A stretch of DNA of 64,000 nt from Faecousia sp. (GCA_029257335.1 JARIBV010000068.1:55998-119997), one strand, 5' to 3'; counted from the first letter of the stretch, positions 29,199-39,720 are shown. Notes: a model not told the origin generated them from the letters alone. Made by a program: numbers and translations.

Positions 29199-32004
29199 TC
29201 AGCTTTTTGTGGTATACCGAAGCAGGGTCACTATTTCTCCTGCCTTTTGAAGGAGCCGGACCGTTTCATCTTTTACACAGAGCTCTTTTAAAGGTTGTTC
29301 TGCCAAATCCGCAATAAATGCCTTTTGAAGTCCGTCAAAGCGAACCCAGACCATCCCCTCTTTCAGGCAAGGCTCCAAAAGGCGCAGCACCGTTGCTTTT
29401 CCATCCTGAGAGCGTTTGACGCTTCCCACCTGGGCTACACCGTGGATTTCAAAAAAGCGGTATGTCAAAGGCAGGGTAACCGGATGGGAAATGTTGGATG
29501 CATAAGAAAGATCCCAGTGGGTAAAGGCGGTGCCCAGGGCTTTCAGCGTCATACCATCCGATTTTGCGGCACACATACCCAAACGAAACCGGCACTGTCC
29601 CAGCTCCGGATAAGGGTCAGGGCCGGAGGAGGAACGCAGAAGAGACACCTGCAGGTTGTCTGCATACCCACGATAGCCATATTTGTTATCCGTGAGCAGG
29701 GCCATTCCCATCTTCTCTCCTGCTGCAAACAGAAAGTTTCTGGCGCAGTGGTCATGCAGAGGTTCCGGCATCCGCCGATCCAGGCCAATAAGCCCGTCAC
29801 CAAAAAATTGCTCCGGTGTCCAGGCCAGATGCATCTGAACGCACAGGCTCGGGCTTCCGGTTTCGTCCGCCAGTTCCATCCAGTGCACTTTGCCCGTCAG
29901 CTCCAGAATCGCAGATCCCTTTTCTAATGTGGCGGTGACCTCCAGCCTGCTGTCATGCATCCGGATTTCATAGGTCAGACTTTGACGGAGCTCCCCTTTT
30001 TCGGGTCCTTTGATTCGGCAGACACAGCCGGTTTTATGAAGATCCACCGGCTCCATCTGCACTCCCTCTACCCAGGCATTTCCTGTTGTCTCCCCTTTTC
30101 GCTCTCGGTACATCCGGACCCTGCTCCTCGAGGGCCCAGCATCTGTCTGCCTGTTTCCTTATATATAGGAGGCAATGGACAAATCTTCCTCCCGGAATGT
30201 GATTTTCACCACATCATTTTCTAAAATCAAAGGTTGGTATACGGTCACCCTGGGATTCGGTGGCAACGCCGAGAAGCAGAAGCTCTGCTTTTCCTCCTCG
30301 GTCACGACCACCGTGGTATACCCCAAAGCAGGGACCTCCATCTGAACAAGAAGGTCCGTTCTTCTGTGACTCCAGTCCGAAGCCCCATGGGCCAACACCT
30401 GAGAGGGCAGCAGGTCCCCTTGTGCATCACGGACCCACAGCTGTTCCGGATTTCCGGGCCAGTCCCAGAGACTGGCTTCCATCACGCCTTTGCGATCAAA
30501 GCCCGTTGGATTGAAGAAATGCAAAATTCTGGTTTTTCCTCTGCTGCGCTCCATCCCGGCAGGCGGAACCCATTGGCAATGTCAATCAACAGCCCCATAC
30601 CTACTCCTTCAGAGCAAGATATCACAGGCGTATCCAGTGTCGCATAGGATGGGGTATCAATCCGGTCTGCAAAAGCCCGCAGCGATGCACCGGAGGCCGC
30701 CATCACCACGCCCATCGCCTCTTCAAACGCCCCCATGGCATGATCTCTGGAAATCTCCACATGGGAGCCAGGGAGAATGTCATGAAACTGATTGAACAAA
30801 ATCCGTTCCCAGGCAAACCGAAATTGGGGGTTGAAGCCCTCCATTGCTGTGGATTCTTCCGCAAGAGCGGCCAGTACTTCCGCCTCATACAGCCGATCCT
30901 CTGCCATTCGGTTGGCCTCCTTGATCCTGGACTGGGAGGTATAGCAGCCCGTAAAGGTGGGGCCAAGCTTCCCTGAAATCACAGGCAGCCGATGCATGAT
31001 GGGCAGGATGTTTGAAAAATACTCCCCATAGGTAGAAAACCTGATTTTGGGTGACAAGGGCCAGGTCTGCATCTGCAAAATACGCTCCAGATCCTGCCGG
31101 GTAGGTCCCCCGCCATGGTTGCCCACGCCATAAATCTTCATCATATCCTGAATGCCGTATTTTTTGCAAAACAGAGGCACCTGATTCAAATACATGGGCC
31201 GAATGGCATCGTTGTACCACAGAAGCTCGTTGAGTGCCAGAATTTCCGTACCGTTTGGAGCCTGCCAGCGGTAGAGGTTCTCCCCATCCAGGCCCCGGCA
31301 ATGGTAGAACCAGCGGATCCCGCCGGCTGTCAGGATTTCCGGCACCCAGGCACTGTGGCCAAAGGAATCGGGATGAAAGTCCCCTTCCACACTATCATAA
31401 ACTATGCCGAATTGCTGATAAAGATACTCCTTTGTATACAGAATGTGCCGTGCCATGGATTCCGCATTGGGCATGTTTTTGTCCAGCTCCACATAGGAAG
31501 ACCCCGCAAACTCCCATCGGTCTTCTCGCACCCGCTGCCTGATCCGGCGAAAGAGTGCCGGATCGTAAAATTCCGCAATTCGGTATACGGCACACTGAGA
31601 CTGGGAGAATGTAAACTCCGGGTATTCCTCCATAAGATCCAACATGGTCCGAAAGGTGCTCAGTACCGCCTGCACTGTTTCATGGGTGCCCCACATCCAA
31701 TCCATGTCAATATAGGCATGGGCAACGCAATGGTGAGTATACTGCTTTGCTTTCGGTGTCAGGGGAAGCAGCACCAACTCCGCCTTTTGCAGGGCAGTAT
31801 CCGTCAGGGCATGTTCCCGCTGAAAGCTGTCGTATAAACCGTCTACGGCCTGCTCCAAAAGCCGACGCTCCTGCCCTTCCGCCACAGCCTCTGCCACAGA
31901 AAAGGATGCAAAAAATCGCTCGCCCCAGGAACTCAGCTCAGGAATGTCGATCCAGTGGTTTTCTGCTCCGGCTTCATCTGCGCTATTTTATCATACATGG
32001 TCAT
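29199..32004 (-). pseudogene. GH38-family alpha-mannosidase, interrupted
   Basis: Three ORFs (30482..31897, 30159..30554, 29199..30113) read consecutively as one GH38 protein (AHAYIDMDWMWGTHET..., NHGGGPTRQDLE, RILFNQFHDILPGSHVE, HFFNPTGFDRKGV, GETTGNAWVEGVQMEP). One frame change near 30550, an in-frame TAA at 30159-30161, and the start-proximal ATGs (32004/31998) out of frame. Confidence 0.75.
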
Positions 32005-32069
32005 ATGTATTTCTCCTCTTTGGTTGATTATCCCATTATGGCACAAGCAAATTCTCTTTGCAACTACCA

Positions 32070-32110
32070 TAAAAAAGAAAGGCCTGCCGCATATGCGACA
32101 GGCCTCTTTT
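32070..32110 (-). terminator. rho-independent terminator
   Basis: AGGCCTGCCGCATATGCGACAGGCCT with T-run on the minus strand. Confidence 0.7.
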
Positions 32111-32127
32111 CGGACATACTTTTGGGA

Positions 32128-32535
32128 TTACAGGTACTTCTTCATTCCCTCGGTTGCCAGAGCAACATCATCAGAAATGGTAATGGTGAAGTGCATGTCA
32201 TTGGCCTTGCCAAACTCGGCACACCAATCCAGGAACTCTTCACCTACGGTACGGTTCTCACCGATGAACTTGTACAGGCTTTCAATAAACACATGGGTGA
32301 TATCGAAGTTACCGGCATGCAAGCCACTGATGAAGCCCTTGAGCATAGTAATGTCATTAACACCATAGTCCTTGGCGTCGATGAGACGGACACGGTAATC
32401 AATGTCATAGGTCAGCTTCTGGCCGTGCTCAACACAGACCACGCTGCCGTTCTCGCTCTGAACCGCCTCGTTGATATTTTTGACCAACTGCTTGGTTTTG
32501 CCAGAGCCCTTCAGTCCCATAATTACTTTCACCAT
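32128..32535 (-). CDS. small P-loop ATPase-like protein
   Basis: 135 aa, MVKVIMGLKGSGKTKQLVKNINEAV has a Walker A (GLKGSGKT). Confidence 0.7.
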   Translation of the reverse strand: MVKVIMGLKGSGKTKQLVKNINEAVQSENGSVVCVEHGQKLTYDIDYRVRLIDAKDYGVNDITMLKGFISGLHAGNFDITHVFIESLYKFIGENRTVGEEFLDWCAEFGKANDMHFTITISDDVALATEGMKKYL

Positions 32536-32637
32536 AGGTATCTCCTCCTTACAGCACCGGGATATCCCGGTTATGTTCTACTATTCTACCAGTTTCTTCG
32601 TGGAATTGCAACTGTTTTTCTTCTAAGTCGTCAAAAC

Positions 32638-33948
32638 TTATTTCTGCTCATAGCCGGGCTTGCCCAAAAGCTGGAACATATTGCGCTTATAAAACTCCAC
32701 GCCGGGCTGGTTGAAGGGATTGACTCCCAACAGATAGGCAGAAATTCCGCAGGACAGCTCAAAGAAATAGAAAATCTCGCCCAGCTTGGCATCGTTCAGT
32801 TCGCCCACATCCACGGTAATCACGGGTACGCCGCCATCCACATGGGCTGCCACAGTGCCCCGGAAGGCCTGCTCGTCCACAAAGTCCAGGGTCTTGCCCT
32901 CCAGATAATTCAGTCCGTCCAGGTTCTTGTAATCAGACCCCACCGTCACGGCGTTGGCATCAGGGGCAAAGCGCACCATAGTTTCAAACAGATTCCGCTT
33001 CCCCTGCTGAATCATCTGCCCCAAGGAGTGCAAATCGGCGGTAAACTCGGCAGTGACCGGGAACAGTCCCTTGCCGTCCTTGCCCTCAGACTCTCCAAAG
33101 AGCTGCTGCCACCAGCCACCCATCATCTTAAAAGCAGGCTCAAAGGAGGTAAACAGCTCAATCTCTTTTCCCTTCCGGTTCAGAAGGTTCCGAATGGCGG
33201 CATACAGCCAGACGGGGTTTTCAAAAGAACGCAGATTGTAGCTCTGCTTGGCCTCGGCAGCGCCGGCCATCACCGCCTCAATGTCGATCCCGGCCACAGC
33301 CATGGGCAGCAGTCCCACCGCCGTCAGCACGCTGAAGCGTCCGCCTACATTCTGGGGAATGGTGAAGGTCTCCCAGCCCTCTTCCTGAGCCATCTGGCGC
33401 AGAGCCCCCTTTTCCGGGTCGGTAATGGCGAAGATACGGGACTTGGACACCTCAGAGCCATATTTCCGCTCCAGCATCCAGCGCAGGGCACGGGTCGCGA
33501 TAGCAGGTTCCGTTGTGGTGCCGGACTTTGAGATAAATGCCACGGAAAAGTCCTTTCCCTCCAGCTGCTCTACCAGATCATTCCAGGCACGGGTAGACAG
33601 ATTGTTCCCCGCAAAGAAGATTCTGGGGTTACCCTTGGTTCCGCGCTTGAGATTGTAATTCGGCCCTTCCAGCAGTTCGATTGCAGCCCGGGGGCCCAGA
33701 TAGGAGCCGCCGATGCCCACCACAACAAATGCTTCGGAACTTTCACGAATGGTCTTGGCCGCATCCATAATGCGGCGCATTTCCTGGGTCGTCTCACGGG
33801 TGGGCAGATTCAGCCAGCCCAGAAAGTCGTTGCCCTCGCCGCTGCCCTCCATAACCGTGTTATGGGCGGCAGATACCTCTTTCTCCGCAGCCAGCAGATC
33901 GGGCAGAGCCAGCTGACCCCACACATTAGAAATATCGACTTTTATCAT
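32638..33948 (-). CDS. pgi: glucose-6-phosphate isomerase
   Basis: VVGIGGSYLGPRAAIELL, FISKSGTTTEPAIATRALRWML, FYKRNMFQLLGKPGYE; start set at 33948 (MIKVDISN). Confidence 0.96.
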   Translation of the reverse strand: MIKVDISNVWGQLALPDLLAAEKEVSAAHNTVMEGSGEGNDFLGWLNLPTRETTQEMRRIMDAAKTIRESSEAFVVVGIGGSYLGPRAAIELLEGPNYNLKRGTKGNPRIFFAGNNLSTRAWNDLVEQLEGKDFSVAFISKSGTTTEPAIATRALRWMLERKYGSEVSKSRIFAITDPEKGALRQMAQEEGWETFTIPQNVGGRFSVLTAVGLLPMAVAGIDIEAVMAGAAEAKQSYNLRSFENPVWLYAAIRNLLNRKGKEIELFTSFEPAFKMMGGWWQQLFGESEGKDGKGLFPVTAEFTADLHSLGQMIQQGKRNLFETMVRFAPDANAVTVGSDYKNLDGLNYLEGKTLDFVDEQAFRGTVAAHVDGGVPVITVDVGELNDAKLGEIFYFFELSCGISAYLLGVNPFNQPGVEFYKRNMFQLLGKPGYEQK

Positions 33949-34166
33949 AACAAGTCCACGTCCTTTCAACCGTATACGATTCCAGAGCACACATACTCTT
34001 TTCTAGTATGCTACCGCAAAATCAACGGAAACGCAAGGGCTTTTTTCCCGGAAGCAAAAAAACTTTTCTGCTTCTTATTTTCTGTCAAAATTTTGCTGGT
34101 TCTGGACTTTTTTATGGCGGGGCGATATAATAGGAAAAGCCATTCCCTTGTTTGGAGGTAAACAAC

Positions 34167-35117
34167 ATGATATATGGATTTGGAATCGACCTGGGCGGCA
34201 CCACTGTGAAGCTGGGTCTTTTCACTCAGGAGGGAGCCTTGGTTGAAAAATGGGAGATCCCCACAAATACAAGCCAGAATGGTTCCTCCATCCTGCCAGA
34301 CATCGCCCAAGCCGTTGAGGATTGCATGTCCCGGCACCAAATTCCAGCAGACCGGTGTCTCGGCATCGGCATCGGTGTTCCAGGCCCCGTAAGCAGCGAC
34401 GGCACAGTAAACCGCTGTGCAAATCTGGGCTGGGGTGTTTTTAACCTGCAGCACAGGCTGCAGGAGCTGACAGGACTTCCCGTAAAAGCCGGAAATGACG
34501 CCAATGTGGCCGCTTTGGGAGAATGCTGGCAAGGCGGCGGACGGGGATGCAAAAATATGGTCCTGGTCACTTTGGGAACCGGAATCGGCGGCGGCATTGT
34601 GGCGGACGGCAAAATCCTTTTCGGGGCCCATGGCGCAGCCGGAGAAATCGGCCATCTGCCCATGGACAAAGCCGAAACCGAGCCCTGCGGCTGCGGAAAA
34701 TATGGCTGCGCCGAGCAATACGGCTCCGCCACCGGCATTGTCCGTCTGGCACGGCGGGCCATGAAGCAAAGCCAACTGTCTTCCCGCCTGCGCTCTGTGG
34801 AGCATATGACGGCCAAGGACATTTTTGATCTGGCAAAGGAACAGGACCCTCTGGCCTTGGAGGTCCGGAGCCGCTACTTTGATTTTTTGGGGCAGTTCCT
34901 GGCCTGTGTATGCTGCGTGGTAGATCCCGAAGTGGTGGTCATAGGCGGCGGCGTGTCCAAAGCCGGTCCGGTACTGTCTCAGGGAATCCAAGAGGCATTT
35001 GTACCCTATATGTTCCACACCGGACGGAACATCCGCTTTGTTCTGGCCGAACTTGGAAACGATGCAGGTATTTATGGCAGCTTTAAGCTGGCCTTGGATC
35101 ATTGGGAGGAAAAATAA
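34167..35117 (+). CDS. ROK-family glucokinase
   Basis: MIYGFGIDLGGTTVKLGLF; VTLGTGIGGGIVADGKILFGAHGAAGEIGHLPMD; CGCGKYGCAEQYGSATGI ROK signature with zinc cysteines. Confidence 0.93.
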   Translation: MIYGFGIDLGGTTVKLGLFTQEGALVEKWEIPTNTSQNGSSILPDIAQAVEDCMSRHQIPADRCLGIGIGVPGPVSSDGTVNRCANLGWGVFNLQHRLQELTGLPVKAGNDANVAALGECWQGGGRGCKNMVLVTLGTGIGGGIVADGKILFGAHGAAGEIGHLPMDKAETEPCGCGKYGCAEQYGSATGIVRLARRAMKQSQLSSRLRSVEHMTAKDIFDLAKEQDPLALEVRSRYFDFLGQFLACVCCVVDPEVVVIGGGVSKAGPVLSQGIQEAFVPYMFHTGRNIRFVLAELGNDAGIYGSFKLALDHWEEK

Positions 35118-35965
35118 TGGATGTTTTGGTATTAGGCGGCGGCCCTGCCGGTGTCAGCGCCGCAATTTATGCAGCTCGTGCAGGAAAAAGCGTCACCCTT
35201 CTGTACATGGATATGGGGGCGCTGGGTCGGGCAGAACGGATCGATAATTTTTACGGTTGTCCTGCCACCACCGGTCCTGCTCTCTTTGAAGCCGGGCTGC
35301 AGCAGGCACGGGATCTGGGGGTCACCGTAAAGAAGACCCAGGTGCTTTCCCTGGGCTTCGGAATGGAGGGGCTGCTGGCAGAAACCTCAGAGGGAGACCT
35401 GGAGGCCAAAGCCGTCGTTCTGGCCACAGGCACTCAAAGAAAGGCTCCGAAAATTCCGGGGCTGCAGGACTTTGACGGTGCAGGCGTCAGCTATTGTGCC
35501 ATCTGTGACGGCTTTTTCTGCCGCGGCAAAGAGGTTGCCGTACTGGGTGCTGGAGAGTATGCCCTCCATGAGGCGCAGGTTTTGGCTCCCCTTGCCTCCA
35601 AGGTCACCCTGCTTACCAACGGAGAGGACGCACCCCTGTGTGAATTTTCTGTGGACCGGCGTCCCATTGCCGCTTTAGAGGGAGCCAACGGCATTTTGCA
35701 GCAGGTTCGTTTTCAGGACGGAGAGGCGCTGCCTGTATCCCGGCTCTTCGTGGCCCTGGGCACCGCAGGAAGCGGCGACCTTGCCAAAAAGGCAGGAATT
35801 CTCACAAATGCCGACAAGATCCTGGTGGATGACAGCATGGCCACCAATATCCCCGGCCTCTTCGCCGCAGGTGACTGCACGGGAGGTCTGCTCCAGGTCT
35901 TTAAAGCTGTTTCCCAAGGCTCCCAGGCAGGTATGGCTGCGGTGAAATATCTCAACTCTCTGTAA
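35117..35965 (+). CDS. thioredoxin reductase-like FAD/NAD(P) oxidoreductase
   Basis: MDVLVLGGGPAGVSAAIYAARAGKSV; GVSYCAICDGFFCRGKEVAVLGAGEYA (CxxC); NIPGLFAAGDCTGG; overlaps the upstream stop by one base. Confidence 0.9.
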   Translation: MDVLVLGGGPAGVSAAIYAARAGKSVTLLYMDMGALGRAERIDNFYGCPATTGPALFEAGLQQARDLGVTVKKTQVLSLGFGMEGLLAETSEGDLEAKAVVLATGTQRKAPKIPGLQDFDGAGVSYCAICDGFFCRGKEVAVLGAGEYALHEAQVLAPLASKVTLLTNGEDAPLCEFSVDRRPIAALEGANGILQQVRFQDGEALPVSRLFVALGTAGSGDLAKKAGILTNADKILVDDSMATNIPGLFAAGDCTGGLLQVFKAVSQGSQAGMAAVKYLNSL

Positions 35966-35981
35966 GGTCCCCCTATGACGC

Positions 35982-36018
35982 AAAGGCTCAGACAAGCAAG
36001 ATTGTCTGAGCCTTTTTC
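35982..36018 (+). terminator. rho-independent terminator
   Basis: AAAGGCTCAGACA...TGTCTGAGCCTTT. Confidence 0.7.
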
Positions 36019-36029
36019 CGTCTCTCTGT

Positions 36030-38078
36030 TTAATTGAAGGTGCCTATGCCATCGTGAAACAGATGGCCGATACGGCTGCGCAGGGCCTGCGCCTCCGGGG
36101 TGTGCTCCGCTCCATGGAGATTCACCCATTCCGAAGCCGCAGCCTGCGCCTGCTTCAAAAGGTCCAGATCCATGGATAAACTGGCGGCCCGGAAGGTTGG
36201 CAAGCCATGCTGACGGTGACCAAAGAAATCACCCGGGCCACGAAGCTTCAGGTCCTCCTCCGCAATGCGGAAGCCGTCTGTGGTTTTACACAAGCTCTTG
36301 AGCCGAAGCAGCGTGTCAGGATTTCGGCTGTTTGACACCAGAATACACCAGCTTTTATCCTTGCCCCGGCCGACCCGGCCCCGAAGCTGATGAAGCTGAC
36401 TCAGACCAAAACGGTCCGCATCTTCCACCACCATCAAGGTGGCATTCGGAACATCCACCCCCACCTCGATCACTGTGGTTGCCACCAAAATCTTAGCTTC
36501 TCCTCTGGAAAAGGCGCCCATGACCGCTTCTTTTTCACTGCCTTTCATTCTGCCATGGATCAGCGCCACAGGCAAGTCAGGAAAAACCGTTCTTTGCAGC
36601 GTCTCCGCCCAGGTCTGGGCCGCCTTGCCGGTCTCCGTTTCCCCTTCCTCCACCGCAGGACAGACAATATAGCACTGATGCCCTGCCTGCACCTCTTTTC
36701 GGATAAAGCCGTTCAGCCTGGCCCGGTAGGATTCGTTGACCAGGAAGGTATCGATCACCTGTCTGCCAGGAGGCAGCTCGTCCAAAACAGAAACCTCTAA
36801 ATCACCGTAGAGAATCAGTGCCAGCGTTCTGGGAATGGGCGTGGCAGACATGACCAGCAAATGACTGCCGCTTCCTTTTTCAGACAGGGCTGCACGTTGG
36901 GCCACACCGAAGCGGTGCTGTTCGTCCGTAATTACCAGGCCAAGATTGGAAAACTCCGTGCTCTTGGAAAATAGTGCATGGGTTCCTACTGCCAGATGGG
37001 CTTCCCCGGAACTAAGCGCTTCCCGCGCCAGCCGCTTTTCCTTGGGCGTCATAGACCCTGTCAACAGTATGCACTGCACGCCCAAAGGGGTCAGGAGGCC
37101 GGTCAATGTCTTATAATGCTGCTCGGCTAAAATTTCTGTGGGTGCCATGAGCGCTGTTTGCCGGCCGTTCTTACAGGCCAGATAGGCCGCAGCCGCTGCC
37201 ACCATGGTTTTGCCGCTTCCCACATCCCCCTGTAAAAGCCGGTTCATGGGAAATCCCTTGGAAAAATCGTTGCTGATTTCCTCAATGGCCCGTTTCTGTG
37301 CCTTGGTCAAAGAAAAGGGCAGGGCCTCAAAAAACGGTGTCAGATCCCGCCGAAGATACGGATGCACCGTTACCAAGGTGCGCTGGGCTCTCATCAGACT
37401 GAGGGCTGCGGAAAATACGAAAAACTCCTCAAAAATCAGCCGCCGTCTGGCATGGTCCAGATCTTCCGGGCTTTGGGGCTGGTGGATGGCATAGTAGGCC
37501 CGATCCGCTCCAATAATGTGATATTGCTCTAAAATCTCCTGAGGCAAAATCTCCTGGGGAGGGCCGCAAAGGGCCAATGCCTGGGCGATGGCCTTGGAAA
37601 CGGCCTGATTGGTCAGCCCTGCGGTGAGGGGATAGATGGGAAGGATTCTTCTGGTCACGCCCGGATCGGAATCCACCGACTCAAAGACCGGATTGGTCAT
37701 GCCATAGCCCCCAAACTCTCCGGTCACTGCTCCGTAAAATATGTATTCCCTGCCCGGCACCAGCTGTTCCGTCCCGAAACGGCGGTTGAAAAATGTAATG
37801 TTCAGTCTGCCGGAGTGGTCAGCAACGGTCACCTTTGTGAGCTCCAGCCCCTTGCGGATTTTGTGGCTTCTTGGGCTTGTCATCACCATGGCACGAAAGC
37901 AGGCCGGCGTGTCCACCTCCAGCTGTGCAATGGTACTCAGTCTGGTGCGGTCCTCATAGGTGCGGGGATAGTGGCAGATGAGATCCTCCAGGGTGTGGAT
38001 CCCCAGTGAAGCAAACAGCTTTTCCTTCGCAGGGCCTATGCCCTTCATGGTCTGAATGGAATCTGTACGATGTGCCAT
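36030..38078 (-). CDS. recG: ATP-dependent DNA helicase RecG
   Basis: 682 aa; wedge/OB N-terminus, GDVGSGKTMVAAAAAYLA, ITDEQHRFGVAQR, QLHQLRGRVGRG. Confidence 0.96.
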   Translation of the reverse strand: MAHRTDSIQTMKGIGPAKEKLFASLGIHTLEDLICHYPRTYEDRTRLSTIAQLEVDTPACFRAMVMTSPRSHKIRKGLELTKVTVADHSGRLNITFFNRRFGTEQLVPGREYIFYGAVTGEFGGYGMTNPVFESVDSDPGVTRRILPIYPLTAGLTNQAVSKAIAQALALCGPPQEILPQEILEQYHIIGADRAYYAIHQPQSPEDLDHARRRLIFEEFFVFSAALSLMRAQRTLVTVHPYLRRDLTPFFEALPFSLTKAQKRAIEEISNDFSKGFPMNRLLQGDVGSGKTMVAAAAAYLACKNGRQTALMAPTEILAEQHYKTLTGLLTPLGVQCILLTGSMTPKEKRLAREALSSGEAHLAVGTHALFSKSTEFSNLGLVITDEQHRFGVAQRAALSEKGSGSHLLVMSATPIPRTLALILYGDLEVSVLDELPPGRQVIDTFLVNESYRARLNGFIRKEVQAGHQCYIVCPAVEEGETETGKAAQTWAETLQRTVFPDLPVALIHGRMKGSEKEAVMGAFSRGEAKILVATTVIEVGVDVPNATLMVVEDADRFGLSQLHQLRGRVGRGKDKSWCILVSNSRNPDTLLRLKSLCKTTDGFRIAEEDLKLRGPGDFFGHRQHGLPTFRAASLSMDLDLLKQAQAAASEWVNLHGAEHTPEAQALRSRIGHLFHDGIGTFN

Positions 38079-38309
38079 AGCCGCCCTCCTTGCCTAGCCT
38101 GTGTTTCTTTTGATTATACCGCACAATCCTTTCCACTGCAATCAAAATTCTTTTGTCCATGCATCCTCAGCCGCCGCTGCGCATAAGATAGAGCAAAGAC
38201 CCGGTGGCCGGTATCTACCGCACTCTCCCTCTTTCGGTTGTCCCGAATTTTATAGAATTCTGTGTATAACGGTGGAATTTTCGGAAAAACTGGATCTGAG
38301 GTGAAGAAT

Positions 38310-38528
38310 ATGAAACACTGTTTGGCCAGTCTTTGTCTTTTGGGAATGATTCTGGGGGTCTCTCGTGGATATGTGGCCATCTGGAAAGAGGAGGATCCCC
38401 AGCCCTGGCTGGTAACAAAAATGCCTGTGGAGTTGCTGCCGCAGCAGGACCAGATTGCCCTGAAAAAAGGCATCCCGCTTCCGGACGATGCGGCCCTTAC
38501 CAGGGCGCTGGAAGATTACTGTTCATGA
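38310..38528 (+). CDS. small exported/anchored protein
   Basis: MKHCLASLCLLGMILGVSRGYVAIWKEEDPQPWLVTKMPVELLPQQDQIALKKGIPLPDDAALTRALEDYCS; signal-like N-terminus. Confidence 0.5.
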   Translation: MKHCLASLCLLGMILGVSRGYVAIWKEEDPQPWLVTKMPVELLPQQDQIALKKGIPLPDDAALTRALEDYCS

Positions 38529-38620
38529 CAACTAAATTTCCTCTTGATTTTCTGCGCAAAACAGGTTAATATTATGGCATGAAAACCCCCTGGCCACCAG
38601 GGGCCTGGAGGTAGCATACT

Positions 38621-38914
38621 ATGGAAGAATACGGTTCCGATTTCATCACCATCACCGATGAGGACGGTAAGGAATACGAGCTGGAGATCTTGCAGCAGCT
38701 GGAGTATCAGGGAAAAACCTATATGGCTGTTGTTCCCGCCGTATCATATGACGAGGCAGAGGAAGAGCTGGAGGTCAGCCTTCTGCGCTCTGATGAAGAG
38801 GACGGCGAGCCCATCCTCAGCGCCATTACCGACAACGAGGAACTGGAAGCCGTCTACGCCCTCATGATGGAGGCGCTCTACGCCGACGAAGATGAGGAGG
38901 AAGACGCTGAGTAA
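38621..38914 (+). CDS. DUF1292 domain protein
   Basis: DFITITDEDGKEYELEILQQLEYQGKTYMAVVPA plus acidic tail. Confidence 0.85.
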   Translation: MEEYGSDFITITDEDGKEYELEILQQLEYQGKTYMAVVPAVSYDEAEEELEVSLLRSDEEDGEPILSAITDNEELEAVYALMMEALYADEDEEEDAE

Positions 38915-38919
38915 TCATC

Positions 38920-39168
38920 AATCATGGATCTCCCTGCTTGGTTCGTGACGTGCCCGTTTAGACCCACATTTTTTACTAGGGACGCAGGACTTCTTCTTCG
39001 GATTGCAGGCCTCCCGCCGGCGCTTTGACGATCGGTGGACGTTGGAAGCAGTTAAGATGTTAGAGCGGCGACCCACCTGCCGTTTTGTGCAGGTTATAAT
39101 CGGGTGCGCACGGCTAAAGTGGGGATTTTCAGGACCTGGTGCAAGAAATTGCCCAGGTCCTTTCTCTA
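38920..39168 (+). ncRNA. ssrS: candidate 6S RNA (ssrS) with terminator
   Basis: Non-coding gap with rod-like complementarity between CGTGCCCG near 38950 and CGGGTGCGCACG near 39100, CCACATTTTTTACTAGGGACGCAGG internal segment resembling Firmicutes 6S RNA, and an AGGACCTGG...CCAGGTCCT-TTCTCT terminator at 39131-39166. Confidence 0.5.
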
Positions 39169-39189
39169 TTTGCAGAAAGGAATCGATTT

Positions 39190-39666
39190 ATGACACAACA
39201 ATACACTCTGCTTCAGGAGCAGCTCAAAGCCCTTGTGGAAGGGGTCCCCCATCTCATCGCCAATCTTTCCAACGCCTCCGCCCTGATTATGGACAGTCTC
39301 CCAGACCTCAACTGGGCAGGGTTTTACCTGCTGGAGGAGGATACCTTGGTGCTGGGTCCCTTTCAGGGAAAGCCGGCGTGTATCACCATTGCCGTGGGCC
39401 GTGGCGTCTGCGGCACAGCCGTGAAAGAGGGCGTGACGCAGCTTGTGCCGGATGTGCATGCCTTCCCCGGCCACATTGCTTGTGACTGTGCTTCCCGCTC
39501 CGAAATTGTGATCCCCCTGCGCAAGGACGGAGCCGTGGTGGCGGTATTAGACATGGACAGTCCCACTGCGGGCCGGTTTACACAGGAGGATCAGGAGGGT
39601 CTGGAAGCCCTGGTGCCCATTTTGGAGGCTGTGTTTCAAAGCAGCAGCCCCTTTCCTCCCATATGA
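39190..39666 (+). CDS. GAF-domain free methionine-(R)-sulfoxide reductase
   Basis: LPDLNWAGFYLLEEDTLVLGPFQGKPACITIAVGRGVCGTA...HIACDCASRSEIVIPL fRMsr Cys pattern. Confidence 0.9.
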   Translation: MTQQYTLLQEQLKALVEGVPHLIANLSNASALIMDSLPDLNWAGFYLLEEDTLVLGPFQGKPACITIAVGRGVCGTAVKEGVTQLVPDVHAFPGHIACDCASRSEIVIPLRKDGAVVAVLDMDSPTAGRFTQEDQEGLEALVPILEAVFQSSSPFPPI

Positions 39667-39677
39667 TTGATTTTCAG

Positions 39678-39720
39678 TCTGCCGAAGAACCAACCGGTTC
39701 TCGGCAGATTTTTATTTTTA
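39678..39720 (+). terminator. rho-independent terminator
   Basis: TCTGCCGAAGAACC...GGTTCTCGGCAGA followed by TTTTTATTTTT. Confidence 0.7.

Noticed and set aside
30159-30161. Stop codon readthrough or selenocysteine in the GH38 gene
   Set aside because: The codon is TAA, not TGA, and additional frame disruptions exist, so decay is more likely than recoding.
39003-39485. 160-aa plus-strand ORF across the candidate 6S RNA
   Set aside because: Overlaps the fRMsr gene in another frame and the structured RNA; no domain.
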